Both the position numbers and the translations under genes were made by a program. From positions 310,001 to 374,000 of the forward strand of contig NZ_VAUP01000031.1 of the NCBI RefSeq assembly GCF_005871085.1: a stretch of 64,000 nt of DNA, given 5' to 3'. The DNA comes from Xanthobacter autotrophicus. Its GTDB lineage: Bacteria > Pseudomonadota > Alphaproteobacteria > Rhizobiales > Xanthobacteraceae. The notes below the pieces were generated by a model. The model saw only the letters and a list, made by a program, of their open reading frames with translations. It was not told the DNA's origin and searched no databases. Numbering within the stretch: position 1 is the stretch's first letter; each line of letters starts with the position of its first letter. Positions 18,564 to 28,223 of this stretch are shown piece by piece.

Positions 18564-21500
18564 CTATTCCGCCGCTACGGCAGGCGCCTGCGGCGGGGCG
18601 CGGAAGCGGGCGAGAAGCTCGGCTTCCTCCGCCTGCACCGCCGCCAGATTGCGCGCCTTCACAGGACCGAAGCCGCGGATCTTCTCCGGCAGCGCCGCGA
18701 TGGCGACCGCGACGGCATGGCTTGCGCCATCGAGGCCGGCGATCAATTCCTCCACCGTCTTCTCATAGGCGCCGATGAGCGCGCGCTCGGTGCGCCGTTC
18801 CGCGGTGTAGCCGAACGGGTCGAACGGCGTGCCGCGCAGCCCCTTCAGCTTGGCCAGCAGACCGAAGGCCCGCATCATCCAGGGACCCAGCGTCATCTTC
18901 CGCGGCTCGCCGGTGACGGGATCGTGCCGGGCCAGCAGCGGAGGCGCGAGGTGGAACTCGAAGGTGAGGTCCCCGTCGAAGGCGGCTGCGGCCTGGGCCT
19001 GGAAGGCACCGTCCGCATAGAGCCGGGAGACCTCGTATTCGTCCTTATAGGCCATGAGCTTGAACAGGTTTTTCGCCACCGCCTCGGTCAGCCCGCCCCG
19101 TCCCGGAGCCTTCTGCGCCTCGGCGGCGCGCACCTTCTCCACCAGCCGGGCATAGCGCTGCCCATAGGTGGCATCCTGATAGAGGGTCAGCTCAGCGACG
19201 CGGCGGGCGATCACCTCTTCGAGGCTGGCCGAGAGGCGGCGGGCGTCGCTGGCGGTCTCGCCCTTCGGCGTCGCCACTTGTTCCACCGCCGCCGGATCAT
19301 GGGCGGCGCGGCGTCCCCACAGGAAGGCGGTCTTGTTCATGGCCACCGCCTCGCCGTTCAGCTCGATGGCCCGCTCGATGGCCTCCGCCGACAGGGGCAG
19401 GGCGCCGAACTGGTAGGCATAGCCCACCATGAAGATGTTCTGCGCCAAGGCGTTGCCGAACAGGGCCTGGGCCAGTCGGCTGGCCTCGATGAAATGGGTC
19501 ATCTCGCTGCCCGCGAGGTCGCGAATGGTGCGCTTGATGCGCTCGGTGGGCAGCGAATAATCGGCGTTGCGGGTGAAATCGCCCGGCAGCACCTCATGGG
19601 TATTCACCACCACGATGGTCTTGCCGGGCTTCACCGCCGCCAGCACCTTCTTGGTGCCCGCCACCACCAGGTCGCCGCCCAGCACCACGTCCGCCCCGCG
19701 CGCCGGCACGCGGATGGCGGTGATGTCGGCGGGGTCGTTAGCAAGGCGGATGTGGCTGTAGACCGCGCCGCCCTTCTGGGCGAGGCCGGCCATGTCGATC
19801 ATGCCGCAGGCCTTGCCTTCCAGATGCGCCGCCATGCCGAGGATGGCGCCGATGGTGACCACGCCGGTGCCGCCGACGCCCGTGGCGATGATGCCGTAGG
19901 TGCCATGGATCTCAGGATGGGCCGGCTCCGGCAGCGCCGGCCAGTCCCCCGCCACGCCGGCAGCCCCGGCCGCCTTTTTGGGCTTGGCCCCCTTCACGGT
20001 GACGAAGGAGGGGCAGAAGCCGTTCACGCAGGAGAAGTCCTTGTTGCAGGAGGACTGGTCGATCTCCCGTTTGCGGCCCCACTCGGTCTCCAGCGGCTGC
20101 ACCGAGACACAATTGGATTTCACGCCGCAATCGCCGCAGCCCTCGCATACCCGCTCATTGATGAGAACCCGCTTGTCCGGGTCGGGATACTGGCCGCGCT
20201 TCCGGCGGCGGCGCTTCTCGGAGGCGCAGGTCTGGTCGTAGATCAGCACGGTGACGCCGGGGATGGCCGCCAGCTCCCGCTGCACCGCATCCAGCTCGTC
20301 CCGGTGGTGGATGGTGAGGCCGGTGGGCCACAGGGTGGTCGGCGCGTATTTGCCCGGCTCGTCGGTGACCACCACGACCCGCTCGACACCCTCCGCCGCC
20401 ACCTGACGGGCGATGACCGGAACGGTGAGGTCGCCGTCGTGCTTCTGGCCGCCGGTCATGGCCACAGCGTCGTTGAACAGGATCTTGTAGGTAACATTCA
20501 CCTTGGCCGCGCACGCGGCGCGCAGGGCGAGGTAGCCCGAATGGTTGTAGGTGCCGTCGCCGAGATTCTGGAAGACGTGGGGGCGTTTGGAGAAGGAGGA
20601 TTCCCCGATCCAGTTGGCGCCCTCGCCGCCCATCTGGGTGAAGCCGGTGGTCTCCCGGTCCATCCACTGCACCATGTAGTGGCAGCCGATGCCGGCATAA
20701 GCGCGCATGCCTTCCGGAACCTTGGTGGAGGAATTGTGCGGGCAGCCGGAGCAGAAATAGGGGATGCGGGTGGCCACGTCCGAGGTGGCGGCCAGCACGC
20801 GCTGGGCCTCCTCCAGCTCGGCGACACGGGCCGCGATGTCCGGGATGTCGCCATAGGCGAGCAGCCGGCGGCCGAGCTGGATGGCGATGTCGTTGGGGTC
20901 CAGCGCCCCCTTCACCGGGAACAGCCAGCGGCCCTCCTCGTCCTTCTTGCCGATGCAGACCGGCTGGTTGGCGGTGCCGTACAGCTCCTCGCGCACCTGC
21001 ACCTCGATGAGGGAGCGCTTCTCCTCCACCACCATGATGAGGTCGAGGCCGCGGGCAAACTCCTTCAGGCCCTCCGTCTCCAGCGGCCAAGGGCAGGCCA
21101 CTTTCCAGATGCGCAGGCCGAGATCGTTGGCGCGCACTTCGTCGATGCCCAGCTCGTCCAGCGCGAGCCGCACGTCCAGATAGGACTTGCCCACGGTGGC
21201 GATGCCGATGCGCGGCCGCGATCCGCCCGAGGTGATGAACCGATTAAGCCGATTGGCGCGCAGGAAGTGCAGCACCGCGTCGCGCTTGTATTCCTGAAGC
21301 CGCTCCTCCTGTGCCAGCGGCGTGTCGCCGAGGCGGATGTTGAGCCCGCCCGGGGGCATCTGGAACCCCAGCGCCGGCTCGATGCGCACCCGGTCCAGCC
21401 GCCCGTCCACGATGCCGGTGCTCTCGATGGTGTCCTTCACCGCCTTCAGGCCCACCCAGGCGCCGGAGAAGCGGGACAGGGCCCAGCCATAGAGGCCGTA

Positions 21501-22043
21501 GTCGATGATCTCCTGCACCCCGGCCGGGTTCAGCACGGGGATCATCACGTCGACGAAATGAAATTCGCTCTGGTGGGCGGTAGTGGATGATTCGCAGGTG
21601 TGGTCGTCGCCCATGAGGGCGAGCACGCCGCCATGGCGGGAGGTGCCCGCATTATTGGCATGGCGGAACACGTCGCCGGAGCGGTCCACCCCCGGCCCCT
21701 TGCCGTACCAGAGGCCGAAAACGCCATCATACTTGCCTTCGCCCCGAAGTTCGGCCTGCTGGGAGCCCCAAAGGGCCGTTGCGGCAAGGTCTTCGTTGAG
21801 GCCGGACTGGAACTTGATGTCGTTGATGTTCAGGAGCTTCTCGGCCCTCAGGAACTGCTGGTCGAGCCCGCCCAGCGGCGAGCCGCGGTAGCCGGTGACA
21901 TAGCCTGCGGTATTGAGGCCGGCGCGGCGGTCGCGCTCCTTCTGCATCAAGGCGAGGCGCACCAGCGCTTGCGTCCCCGAGACGAAGACGCGGTCCTGGG
22001 TGAGGTCGTATTTGTCGTCGAGCGAGACCGGCGTCAGGGCCAT
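18564..22043 (-). CDS. Indolepyruvate:ferredoxin oxidoreductase, fused alpha-beta form
   Basis: 1,159 residues, joining what many archaea encode as separate IorA and IorB subunits. The N-terminal part has the pyrimidine/TPP domains of 2-oxoacid oxidoreductases (GYRGSPLGGLDQQ near the start, IGCHYMVQW and MGGEGANW in the middle). A cysteine-rich iron-sulphur segment follows (CEGCGDC from residue 633, then CNKDFSCVNGFCPS). The last third begins with the POR-gamma motif ATGVGGTGVVTIG. It oxidatively decarboxylates aryl-pyruvates to acyl-CoA with ferredoxin, in amino acid catabolism. ATG 22043 has GGAGG five bases upstream. Monocistronic. Confidence 0.95.
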   Translation of the reverse strand: MALTPVSLDDKYDLTQDRVFVSGTQALVRLALMQKERDRRAGLNTAGYVTGYRGSPLGGLDQQFLRAEKLLNINDIKFQSGLNEDLAATALWGSQQAELRGEGKYDGVFGLWYGKGPGVDRSGDVFRHANNAGTSRHGGVLALMGDDHTCESSTTAHQSEFHFVDVMIPVLNPAGVQEIIDYGLYGWALSRFSGAWVGLKAVKDTIESTGIVDGRLDRVRIEPALGFQMPPGGLNIRLGDTPLAQEERLQEYKRDAVLHFLRANRLNRFITSGGSRPRIGIATVGKSYLDVRLALDELGIDEVRANDLGLRIWKVACPWPLETEGLKEFARGLDLIMVVEEKRSLIEVQVREELYGTANQPVCIGKKDEEGRWLFPVKGALDPNDIAIQLGRRLLAYGDIPDIAARVAELEEAQRVLAATSDVATRIPYFCSGCPHNSSTKVPEGMRAYAGIGCHYMVQWMDRETTGFTQMGGEGANWIGESSFSKRPHVFQNLGDGTYNHSGYLALRAACAAKVNVTYKILFNDAVAMTGGQKHDGDLTVPVIARQVAAEGVERVVVVTDEPGKYAPTTLWPTGLTIHHRDELDAVQRELAAIPGVTVLIYDQTCASEKRRRRKRGQYPDPDKRVLINERVCEGCGDCGVKSNCVSVQPLETEWGRKREIDQSSCNKDFSCVNGFCPSFVTVKGAKPKKAAGAAGVAGDWPALPEPAHPEIHGTYGIIATGVGGTGVVTIGAILGMAAHLEGKACGMIDMAGLAQKGGAVYSHIRLANDPADITAIRVPARGADVVLGGDLVVAGTKKVLAAVKPGKTIVVVNTHEVLPGDFTRNADYSLPTERIKRTIRDLAGSEMTHFIEASRLAQALFGNALAQNIFMVGYAYQFGALPLSAEAIERAIELNGEAVAMNKTAFLWGRRAAHDPAAVEQVATPKGETASDARRLSASLEEVIARRVAELTLYQDATYGQRYARLVEKVRAAEAQKAPGRGGLTEAVAKNLFKLMAYKDEYEVSRLYADGAFQAQAAAAFDGDLTFEFHLAPPLLARHDPVTGEPRKMTLGPWMMRAFGLLAKLKGLRGTPFDPFGYTAERRTERALIGAYEKTVEELIAGLDGASHAVAVAIAALPEKIRGFGPVKARNLAAVQAEEAELLARFRAPPQAPAVAAE

Positions 22044-22240
22044 GGGCGCCTCCAGGCGGGCGCGGCGCGGACGGGGGCAAACCGTCGCAGCCGTTCGACC
22101 TTAGGCTGGCACGGAGTGTCGCACCCGGCAATTTCGTTGTTCTAAGTCAAGGCGCAACGAAATTGCTTAAAAGACGGGCGTGGCGAATTTTGGCGCAATG
22201 CGGCATCTGCCTCACGGCGATGCAGCATGGTTATGCTGGC

Positions 22241-23278
22241 TCAGCCCGGCAGCAGCCGCTCGCTCTGGAGATAGCCGGTGAGCAGGGCGAAGCCGAAGGC
22301 CATCACCAGGATCGCCGCCCCCAGTTCCACGCCGAGGCGCAGCAGCACCGCGCGCCGGTCGTCGCGGCCGGCGAGCCGCACTGCGAGGCGCTTGCCATAG
22401 ACCGCGATGGCGGCGATGGCCGTCACCATCAGCGCGGTGCCGAGGCCCATGGCGAAGGCGGAGGCGACGCCGCTCATGAACACGCCCTGCGCGAGGGCGA
22501 AAGTCAGCACCAGGATGGCGCCCGAGCACGGCCGCGCGCCGGCGGACACCACCGCCACCGCCGCCCGCTTCCAGCCGCCCTTGCCCTCCAGCAGGGCTGG
22601 ATCGGGGGCGTGGATATCGCCGCAGTCGCAATCGGCGCCGTGGACGTGGGCGCTCTCGCCCCGCGCCGCAGCAACCAGCGCCCGGCCTTTCACGATCGCG
22701 AGATAAAGGCCGAACACGCCGATGCCGCCATAGGCCACGATCTCCACCCAGTTCATGGCCTGCGCCATGGACACGGCGGTGGCGTTCAGCGCCAGCGCCA
22801 GCACGCCGACGAAGGCAATGGCGACGATGGCCTGCACCATGCCCGAGGCCAGCGCCAGCACCGCGCCGCGCTTCAGCGTGCCGCCATCGGCCAGCAGGTA
22901 GGAGGAGATGACCGCCTTGCCGTGGCCGGGGCCGGCGGCATGGAACACGCCATAGGCGAAGGACAGGCCGGCAAGGAGGAAGGTGGCGTTGCCGTCCTGC
23001 TTGCTGGCGCGCACCGCCTGCACCAGCGCGCGGTAGAATTCCGCCTGCTTGGCGAGGATGAAGCCGGCAATGCCGGTGGGCTGGGCGCCGCCGCCGAGGC
23101 CGAAGGGCGTCGCCTTGGGGGCCGGGCCGAAGCCCTGCGCGAAGGCGAGGTCCGGATACAGCACCAGCGCCGCCAGCAAGGCAAAGGCGAGGGCGGCGGT
23201 CAGGCCCAGCAGCAGCACGGCGATCCGGCGCAGGGGCCGTCCAGCCCCGGCCGGCGCTTTCACGGTGATATCGCTCAC
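22241..23278 (-). CDS. NicO/RcnA-family nickel/cobalt transporter
   Basis: About 345 residues with an N-terminal hydrophobic leader and five to six membrane segments. Signature FHAAGPGHGKAVISSYLLA is the conserved NicO motif. A cytoplasmic loop is rich in His, Cys and Asp (HVHGADCDCGDIHAPD), a likely metal-sensing or binding loop, and GARPCSGAIL follows. The GTG at 23278 overlaps the upstream stop as GTGA, the usual translational coupling; a GTG at 23284 is an alternative. It is coupled to the DUF1007 gene, the standard partner of NicO transporters. Nickel, cobalt or zinc cannot be told apart by sequence. Confidence 0.9.
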   Translation of the reverse strand: MSDITVKAPAGAGRPLRRIAVLLLGLTAALAFALLAALVLYPDLAFAQGFGPAPKATPFGLGGGAQPTGIAGFILAKQAEFYRALVQAVRASKQDGNATFLLAGLSFAYGVFHAAGPGHGKAVISSYLLADGGTLKRGAVLALASGMVQAIVAIAFVGVLALALNATAVSMAQAMNWVEIVAYGGIGVFGLYLAIVKGRALVAAARGESAHVHGADCDCGDIHAPDPALLEGKGGWKRAAVAVVSAGARPCSGAILVLTFALAQGVFMSGVASAFAMGLGTALMVTAIAAIAVYGKRLAVRLAGRDDRRAVLLRLGVELGAAILVMAFGFALLTGYLQSERLLPG

Positions 23279-23925
23279 GGGCACTTCACCGTGATCTTGT
23301 CGGCGAACTGGGCGCCATAGGTGCTGGCCGAGGTGAGATTGGAGAAGAAGGCCTCGTTCAGCGTCCCACTCGCCGGCGGCTCCGGGGAGATCACCTCCTG
23401 GGTGCAGCCGGCCGGAGCGGCCACCAGCTTTACCGGATCCTTCTCGTTGAAGGAGAAGGAGACGAAGGCGGTGGGATCGTAGATCTCAAGGGAGGTTGTC
23501 CCCTTCGCCGCCACCGGCTTTTCCAGCGGCAGGGTGAAATGAAGGGTGAGCAGCTCATTCTCGTAGGTCAGGAAATAATCGATGGGGTCCTTGAAGGCGA
23601 GCTTGGCCGTCGCAGTCTTGCCCACGACGAAATAATTGTATTCCTTCAGGGACGTGACGTTCACCTCGGCGAGGGGCTTGAGCACATCGTCGCCGTAGCT
23701 GCCGTCCTTCTGCTTATCCATGCCCTGCAAAGCGAAGGCGGAGAAGGCATCGTCGAAGGTCCAGATCTGTTTCACCCCGGTGAGGCGGCCGCTGGCGTCA
23801 TAGACCAGCTCGCTCTTCATGGTGACCCACACATGGGGATGCGCCTGCGCCGGGCGCGGCGCCAGAGCGGCGAACAGGAGCGCGGTCACAAGGCTCAGGG
23901 CGACCGTCACGGTGCGCGGCGTCAT
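23275..23925 (-). CDS. DUF1007 exported protein, partner of NicO transporter
   Basis: 216 residues with a signal peptide (about 1-28, ending RPAQA), then HPHVWV, the characteristic DUF1007 start in which the new N-terminal His and nearby His probably bind metal. Fits a periplasmic metal-binding partner of the NicO transporter encoded next. ATG 23925 has GAGGA nine bases upstream; a TTG two codons earlier is not needed. First gene of a two-gene operon. Confidence 0.9.
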   Translation of the reverse strand: MTPRTVTVALSLVTALLFAALAPRPAQAHPHVWVTMKSELVYDASGRLTGVKQIWTFDDAFSAFALQGMDKQKDGSYGDDVLKPLAEVNVTSLKEYNYFVVGKTATAKLAFKDPIDYFLTYENELLTLHFTLPLEKPVAAKGTTSLEIYDPTAFVSFSFNEKDPVKLVAAPAGCTQEVISPEPPASGTLNEAFFSNLTSASTYGAQFADKITVKCP

Positions 23926-24023
23926 CGGCAATCGTCCTCATTCACCGGTCCGTCGATGCCGCCTGTGCGGGCGCATCGGCGAATCCGATCCGGCTATCAC
24001 CTCGCCCCGGACTTCGGCGGAAG

Positions 24024-24044
24024 AGTGGCACGCCCCAGTGGCAC
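24024..24044. promoter_or_regulatory. Direct repeat AGTGGCAC upstream of DUF1007-nicO
   Basis: Two exact copies of AGTGGCAC at 24024-24031 and 24037-24044, 13 bases apart, in the promoter region of the metal-transport operon. Possible operator for a metal-responsive regulator; function is inference. Confidence 0.25.
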
Positions 24045-24137
24045 AGTTTCTTGCCGGTGGCGTGACAGCGGCGCCTGCCGCTACGGCGGCGGCTCGGTTA
24101 TCCCCTTGCCCGGCTTCAGCTGTGTCAGCTCTGCTCG

Positions 24138-25079
24138 TCAGCTCTGCTCGTGCTTGGGCTTTTCGGCGGCGCGACGGCCGAAATCAGGGGCGGCGGTCTC
24201 CTGGCCCTGCTCGATGATGGAGCGGCGGATGGCCCTCGTGCGGGTGAAATGCTCGAACAGGGCGTCGCCGTCGCCATAGCGGATGGCGCGCTGGAGGGCG
24301 GTGAGGTCTTCCGTGAAGCGGCCGAGCATCTCCAGCACGGCCTCGCGGTTGGAGAGGAACACGTCGCGCCACATGGTGGGGTCGGACGAGGCGATGCGGG
24401 TGAAGTCGCGGAAGCCGCCGGCCGAGAACTTGATCACCTCGGAGGTCAGCGTCTCCTCCAGCTCCGCCGCCGTGCCCACGATGTTGTAGGCGATGAGGTG
24501 CGGCACATGGCTGGTGATGGCGAGCACCAGGTCATGGTGCTGGGCGCTCATGGTCTCCACGTTCGCTCCAGCCGCTCGCCACAGGGCGACGATGCGGTCC
24601 ACCGCGGCGGGATCGGCCCCCTCCGGCGGGGTGACGATGCACCAGCGGTTCTCGAACAGGGCGGCAAAGCCGGCGTCCGGGCCGGAAAACTCCGTGCCCG
24701 CCACGGGATGGGCCGGCACCAGATGGGCATGGGCCGGCACGAAGGGGGCCATGGCCTCCACCACCGACGCCTTCACCGAGCCCACGTCCGAGAGGATGGC
24801 GCCCGGCTTCAGGTGCGGCCCCACCTCGGCCGCCACCGCGCCGGAGGCGCCCACGGGCACGCAGGCGATGACGATGTCGGCGTCCCTGGCGGCCTCGGCG
24901 GCGCTCTGGGTCACCTCGTCGGCAAAGCCCAGTTCGCGCACGCGGGCGCAGACGGCGGCGTCCCGATCGGCCACCACGATGGTGCCGGCGAGATGCTTCT
25001 CACGCGCCGCGCGGGCCAGCGACGAGCCGATGAGCCCCGCCCCGATGATGGCGAGGCGGGGAACGAGCGGGCGGATCAC
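24138..25079 (-). CDS. tyrC: Prephenate/arogenate dehydrogenase
   Basis: 313 residues. N-terminal Rossmann motif [14 protein letters not shown], then [11 protein letters not shown] and the C-terminal helical prephenate dehydrogenase domain ([10 protein letters not shown]). It oxidatively decarboxylates prephenate or arogenate in tyrosine synthesis. The GTG at 25079 overlaps the hisC stop as GTGA, so the longer frame to 25364 is rejected. Third gene of the chorismate mutase-hisC-tyrC operon, an arrangement common in this bacterial order. A 13-bp tandem duplication lies at its stop codon. Confidence 0.93.
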   Translation of the reverse strand: MIRPLVPRLAIIGAGLIGSSLARAAREKHLAGTIVVADRDAAVCARVRELGFADEVTQSAAEAARDADIVIACVPVGASGAVAAEVGPHLKPGAILSDVGSVKASVVEAMAPFVPAHAHLVPAHPVAGTEFSGPDAGFAALFENRWCIVTPPEGADPAAVDRIVALWRAAGANVETMSAQHHDLVLAITSHVPHLIAYNIVGTAAELEETLTSEVIKFSAGGFRDFTRIASSDPTMWRDVFLSNREAVLEMLGRFTEDLTALQRAIRYGDGDALFEHFTRTRAIRRSIIEQGQETAAPDFGRRAAEKPKHEQS

Positions 25080-26239
25080 TTGTTCTTGCCCCCGGTTTCC
25101 TGCCCCGCCGGCCCGTTGCCCGACATGAAGTCCGCGAGGGCGGCCACCACCAGGTGGTTGGCCTCCTCCGTGCCCACCGTCATGCGCAGGGCGTGTGGCA
25201 GGCCGTAGGACGCCACTTGCCGCAGCACCAGGCCCCGCTTCATCAGGAAGGCATCCGCCTCCTTCGCCGTGCGGCCGGGGGTGTCGGGGAAGTGGATGAG
25301 CAGGAAGTTGGCGACCGAGGGCGTGACCTTCAGGCCCAGCCCCTCGATCTGCTCCGTCAGCCACGGCAGCCAGCGCGCATTGTGCGCCACCGCCTTTTCC
25401 ACGTGGGCGGCATCCGCGATGGCGGCGGCGCCGGCGAGCAGGGCCGGGGTGTTCATGTTGAACGGGCCGCGCACCCGGTTCATGGCGTCGATCACATGGG
25501 CCGGGCCCACCGCCCAGCCGATGCGCAGGGCAGCAAGGCCGTGGATCTTGGAGAAGGTCCGGCTCATCAGCACGTTGTCTGCGGTGAGCGCCAGTTCGAG
25601 CCCGGTCTCGTAGTCGTTGCGGCGGACATATTCGGCATAGGCCGCGTCCAGCACCAGGAGCACGTTGGCGGGCAGGCCGGCGTGCAGGCGGCGCACTTCG
25701 TCGAACGGCAGGTAGGTGCCGGTGGGATTGTTGGGGTTGGCAAGGAAGACGAGCCGCGTCTGCGGCGTCACCAGCGCGAGGATGGCGTCCACGTCGGCGG
25801 TGAGGTCGCGCTCCTTCGCCACCACAGGGGTGCCGCCGGAGGCCAGCGTCGCGATCTTGTAGACGAGGAAGCCGTGCTCGCTGAAGATCACCTCGTCGCC
25901 CGGCCCCACATAGGTGTGGGCCACGAGGTTCAGGATTTCGTCGGATCCGGCGCCGCAGATGATGCGCGCGGGATCGAGCCCGTAGGCCGTGGCGATGGCC
26001 TGACGCAGCACGGTGGCGGAGCCGTCCGGATAGTCTTCCAGCTTGCGGCCGGCTTCGGCGAAGGCGGCGAGCGCCTTCTCGCTCGGGCCGAGCGGGGTCT
26101 CGTTGGAGGAGAGCTTGAAGACCTTGTCCACCCCGGGGGCGTGGCTCTTGCCGGGCACATAGGCCTCGATGGCGAGCACGCCGGGCCGCGGCTCGGGGCG
26201 GCCGGGAGCGGGGATCGGGTCTTTCAGCACGGCGGTCAT
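25076..26239 (-). CDS. hisC: Histidinol-phosphate aminotransferase
   Basis: 387 residues, class I/II PLP aminotransferase of HisC type. Seen: [12 protein letters not shown] near the start, [23 protein letters not shown], and the PLP-lysine in [17 protein letters not shown]. Beside tyrC it may also work as an aromatic aminotransferase, as this family does in related bacteria. ATG 26239; coupled to tyrC by a GTGA overlap. Confidence 0.95.
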   Translation of the reverse strand: MTAVLKDPIPAPGRPEPRPGVLAIEAYVPGKSHAPGVDKVFKLSSNETPLGPSEKALAAFAEAGRKLEDYPDGSATVLRQAIATAYGLDPARIICGAGSDEILNLVAHTYVGPGDEVIFSEHGFLVYKIATLASGGTPVVAKERDLTADVDAILALVTPQTRLVFLANPNNPTGTYLPFDEVRRLHAGLPANVLLVLDAAYAEYVRRNDYETGLELALTADNVLMSRTFSKIHGLAALRIGWAVGPAHVIDAMNRVRGPFNMNTPALLAGAAAIADAAHVEKAVAHNARWLPWLTEQIEGLGLKVTPSVANFLLIHFPDTPGRTAKEADAFLMKRGLVLRQVASYGLPHALRMTVGTEEANHLVVAALADFMSGNGPAGQETGGKNK

Positions 26240-26298
26240 CTCAACATACTCCAGAACCTGACGGATCGGGCCGCCCGGCGGCCCTTGGCAGTCTACCC

Positions 26299-27144
26299 TT
26301 ACGTTTCCGCCCCCACCCTGTGGATGGCGGCGTGGCTGCCGACCTCAGCGACGGCGCGGACGCCGGCACCGGCCTCGGTGAGGGCGGTGATCACCTCGTC
26401 CACCCCATGGCCGGGGGGCAGCGAAGCGAGGAGCGCCGCGCCGTCTAGCGCTTCATCGGGCGCCACCACCACTTCGGCGAAGGCGGGTATGCCACGGCCC
26501 GCCGCCGCGCTCCATCCGGTGACGCGCAGCGAATAGACGCGGACCTCGCGCACGGCGGCATCATCGATGGGGTGGGAGACCACGAACACCGGCAACCCGG
26601 CGGGATGGTCCGCGCGCTCCACGAACGGCAGGCGGGCGATGATCTTGGGGGCGCCCTCCGCCTCCAGCGCCGTCCACCACGGGTCCCCGGCGCCGGGGGC
26701 GACGGCGGCGATGAGGCCGAGGTCGCCCTTGGAGGACTTCACCGCGTCGATCACCCCCCGCGCACCCATGTGGGGTACGAACGGCACGGTGAAGCCGAAA
26801 TGGAAGCGGGCGCTGTCGCGCATGGCTGGCTCGCCCACGGCAAGGTCGGCATGGACCGAATAAGGCGCCTGCACATAGGTGAAGGTGGCGATGATGACGC
26901 GCCAGATGCTCTCCACCGTGTCGAGGGGCAAGAGGCCGTGGTGGCGCTCCACCAGCCGGCGCATCATGTCGGCTTCGCGGGCCGGGCGGAAGGCCGAGCC
27001 GCTTTCCGCGCCTGCGGTGCGCTTCACCTGCACCAGGCGGTCAATGATCGCGCTGCGCTCCATGAGGAGGCGGTGCATGGCCTCGTCGATGCGGTCGATC
27101 TCGGAGCGCAGGTCGGCGAGCGAAAGCGGGGGTTGAGTTTGCAT
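26299..27144 (-). CDS. Chorismate mutase (AroQ type) with C-terminal extension
   Basis: 281 residues. The first ~90 are an AroQ helical chorismate mutase ([19 protein letters not shown], with VKR and the [10 protein letters not shown] region). The remaining ~190 lack a recognisable complete prephenate dehydratase motif set, so the enzyme is called only a chorismate mutase. It converts chorismate to prephenate, the substrate of the downstream dehydrogenase. ATG 27144 is chosen because the mutase domain begins a few residues later; upstream alternatives are proline-rich and unlikely. Confidence 0.85.
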   Translation of the reverse strand: MQTQPPLSLADLRSEIDRIDEAMHRLLMERSAIIDRLVQVKRTAGAESGSAFRPAREADMMRRLVERHHGLLPLDTVESIWRVIIATFTYVQAPYSVHADLAVGEPAMRDSARFHFGFTVPFVPHMGARGVIDAVKSSKGDLGLIAAVAPGAGDPWWTALEAEGAPKIIARLPFVERADHPAGLPVFVVSHPIDDAAVREVRVYSLRVTGWSAAAGRGIPAFAEVVVAPDEALDGAALLASLPPGHGVDEVITALTEAGAGVRAVAEVGSHAAIHRVGAET

Positions 27145-27237
27145 CTTGGCGTTCGCGCGGCTGGGAGGGGGAGCCTTAGCCGGAACGGGGCGCGGAATCA
27201 AAGGATTGTTGGGAGGCCGCCCGGCCGGTGCGCCTCG

Positions 27238-27759
27238 TCATGCCGCCGGGGGTGGCAGTTCGGGCTGGGGTGGCGGTGGAGGAAGTCGCCCCGCCCGCTC
27301 GGCCGGCGACCGCAGGATCGGCTTGAAAAAGCCGGCGGTGGAGCCGGCCACCAGCCAGTAGGCGAGCCCCGCCGCAAGGCCGGCGGCCACCACGTAGAAC
27401 GGGTCGGAGGCCACGGCCGGCGTGCCGTCGGCGGGGGCGAAAAGCTGCGATCCGATCCAGGCGGAGACCACGCCATTGGCGGCATGGAACATCCAGGAGC
27501 GCACCGCGAAGGCCTCGGAGAACAGGATGCCCACCGCCGCCACCAGCCACATGAGGGACAGGAGCACCACCAGCACCGTGGCCGAGGCGACGATGGCGAT
27601 GACGAAGCCCAGCGCCGCCGCATCCGGCTGGGTCGCCTCGAACAGGGTGCCGATGCGCCATTCGCCGATGAGAATGACAGCCGAGCCCGCCATCACCGCG
27701 GCGAGATAGCCGACCGGTACCAGAATGAGGCGCAGCAACAGGCGGGCGAAATTGTCCAT
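27238..27759 (-). CDS. Integral membrane protein of unknown function
   Basis: 173 residues with about four hydrophobic segments (near 5-30, 45-75, 78-95 and 118-140) and a proline-rich C-terminal tail ending PPPAA. I do not recognise the family. ATG 27759, ten bases after the VOC gene stop, so the two are probably co-transcribed. Confidence 0.75.
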   Translation of the reverse strand: MDNFARLLLRLILVPVGYLAAVMAGSAVILIGEWRIGTLFEATQPDAAALGFVIAIVASATVLVVLLSLMWLVAAVGILFSEAFAVRSWMFHAANGVVSAWIGSQLFAPADGTPAVASDPFYVVAAGLAAGLAYWLVAGSTAGFFKPILRSPAERAGRLPPPPPQPELPPPAA

Positions 27760-27769
27760 ACAGGTTCCG

Positions 27770-28147
27770 TCATTCCGGAAGGTGGCAGACGGCTTCCACG
27801 TTGAGGCCGTCGGGATCAAAGACGAAGGCACCGTAATAATGCGGGTGATAATGGGGCCGCAGCCCCGGTGCGCCGTTGTCGCGCCCGCCGTTGGCAAGCG
27901 CCGCTGCGTAAAAGGCGTCCACCGCCGCCCTGCTCGTGGCGGCAAATGCTACGTGCAGATGTCCGGTGGCGATGGGCGCGTCGCCGATCCAGAATTCCGG
28001 CTTGCCGGCGCCGAAGCCCACATAGGCATGGCCGCCCGGCGGGTTCGCCTCCATGACGATGCCGTAGCCGAGGGGGGCGAGGACGGCGAGGTAGAAGGCG
28101 CGCGAGCGCTCCATATCGCGCACGGAAATGCCCACATGGTCCAGCAT
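27770..28147 (-). CDS. VOC (glyoxalase/bleomycin resistance) family protein
   Basis: 125 residues, a single VOC unit. His4 in MLDHVGISVRD, His in GHLHVAF and the Glu in LNVEAV are the expected metal ligands. Substrate unknown; relatives include lactoylglutathione lyases and small dioxygenases. ATG 28147. Confidence 0.88.
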   Translation of the reverse strand: MLDHVGISVRDMERSRAFYLAVLAPLGYGIVMEANPPGGHAYVGFGAGKPEFWIGDAPIATGHLHVAFAATSRAAVDAFYAAALANGGRDNGAPGLRPHYHPHYYGAFVFDPDGLNVEAVCHLPE

Positions 28148-28223
28148 GATGGTCTCCTCAGCCTGTTTGCCCGGCCCGCGCGGAGCCTATCGGCTTCGCG
28201 CGACAAGGTCCCGACGGGCCGGC

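Noticed and set aside
18717-21590. Plus-strand frame of 957 codons opposite the indolepyruvate oxidoreductase gene
   Set aside because: Its sequence is low-complexity His/Gly/Ala-rich and has no domain; the minus strand codes for the full oxidoreductase.
23932-24137. Possible cobalamin riboswitch upstream of DUF1007-nicO
   Set aside because: The minus strand has AACTGT and GCCACTG-like pieces that recall the B12 box. However, the flanking conserved segments (GGGAAGG, CCCGCAACTGT context and the AGCCAGGAGACC-type end) are not in place and the order is wrong.
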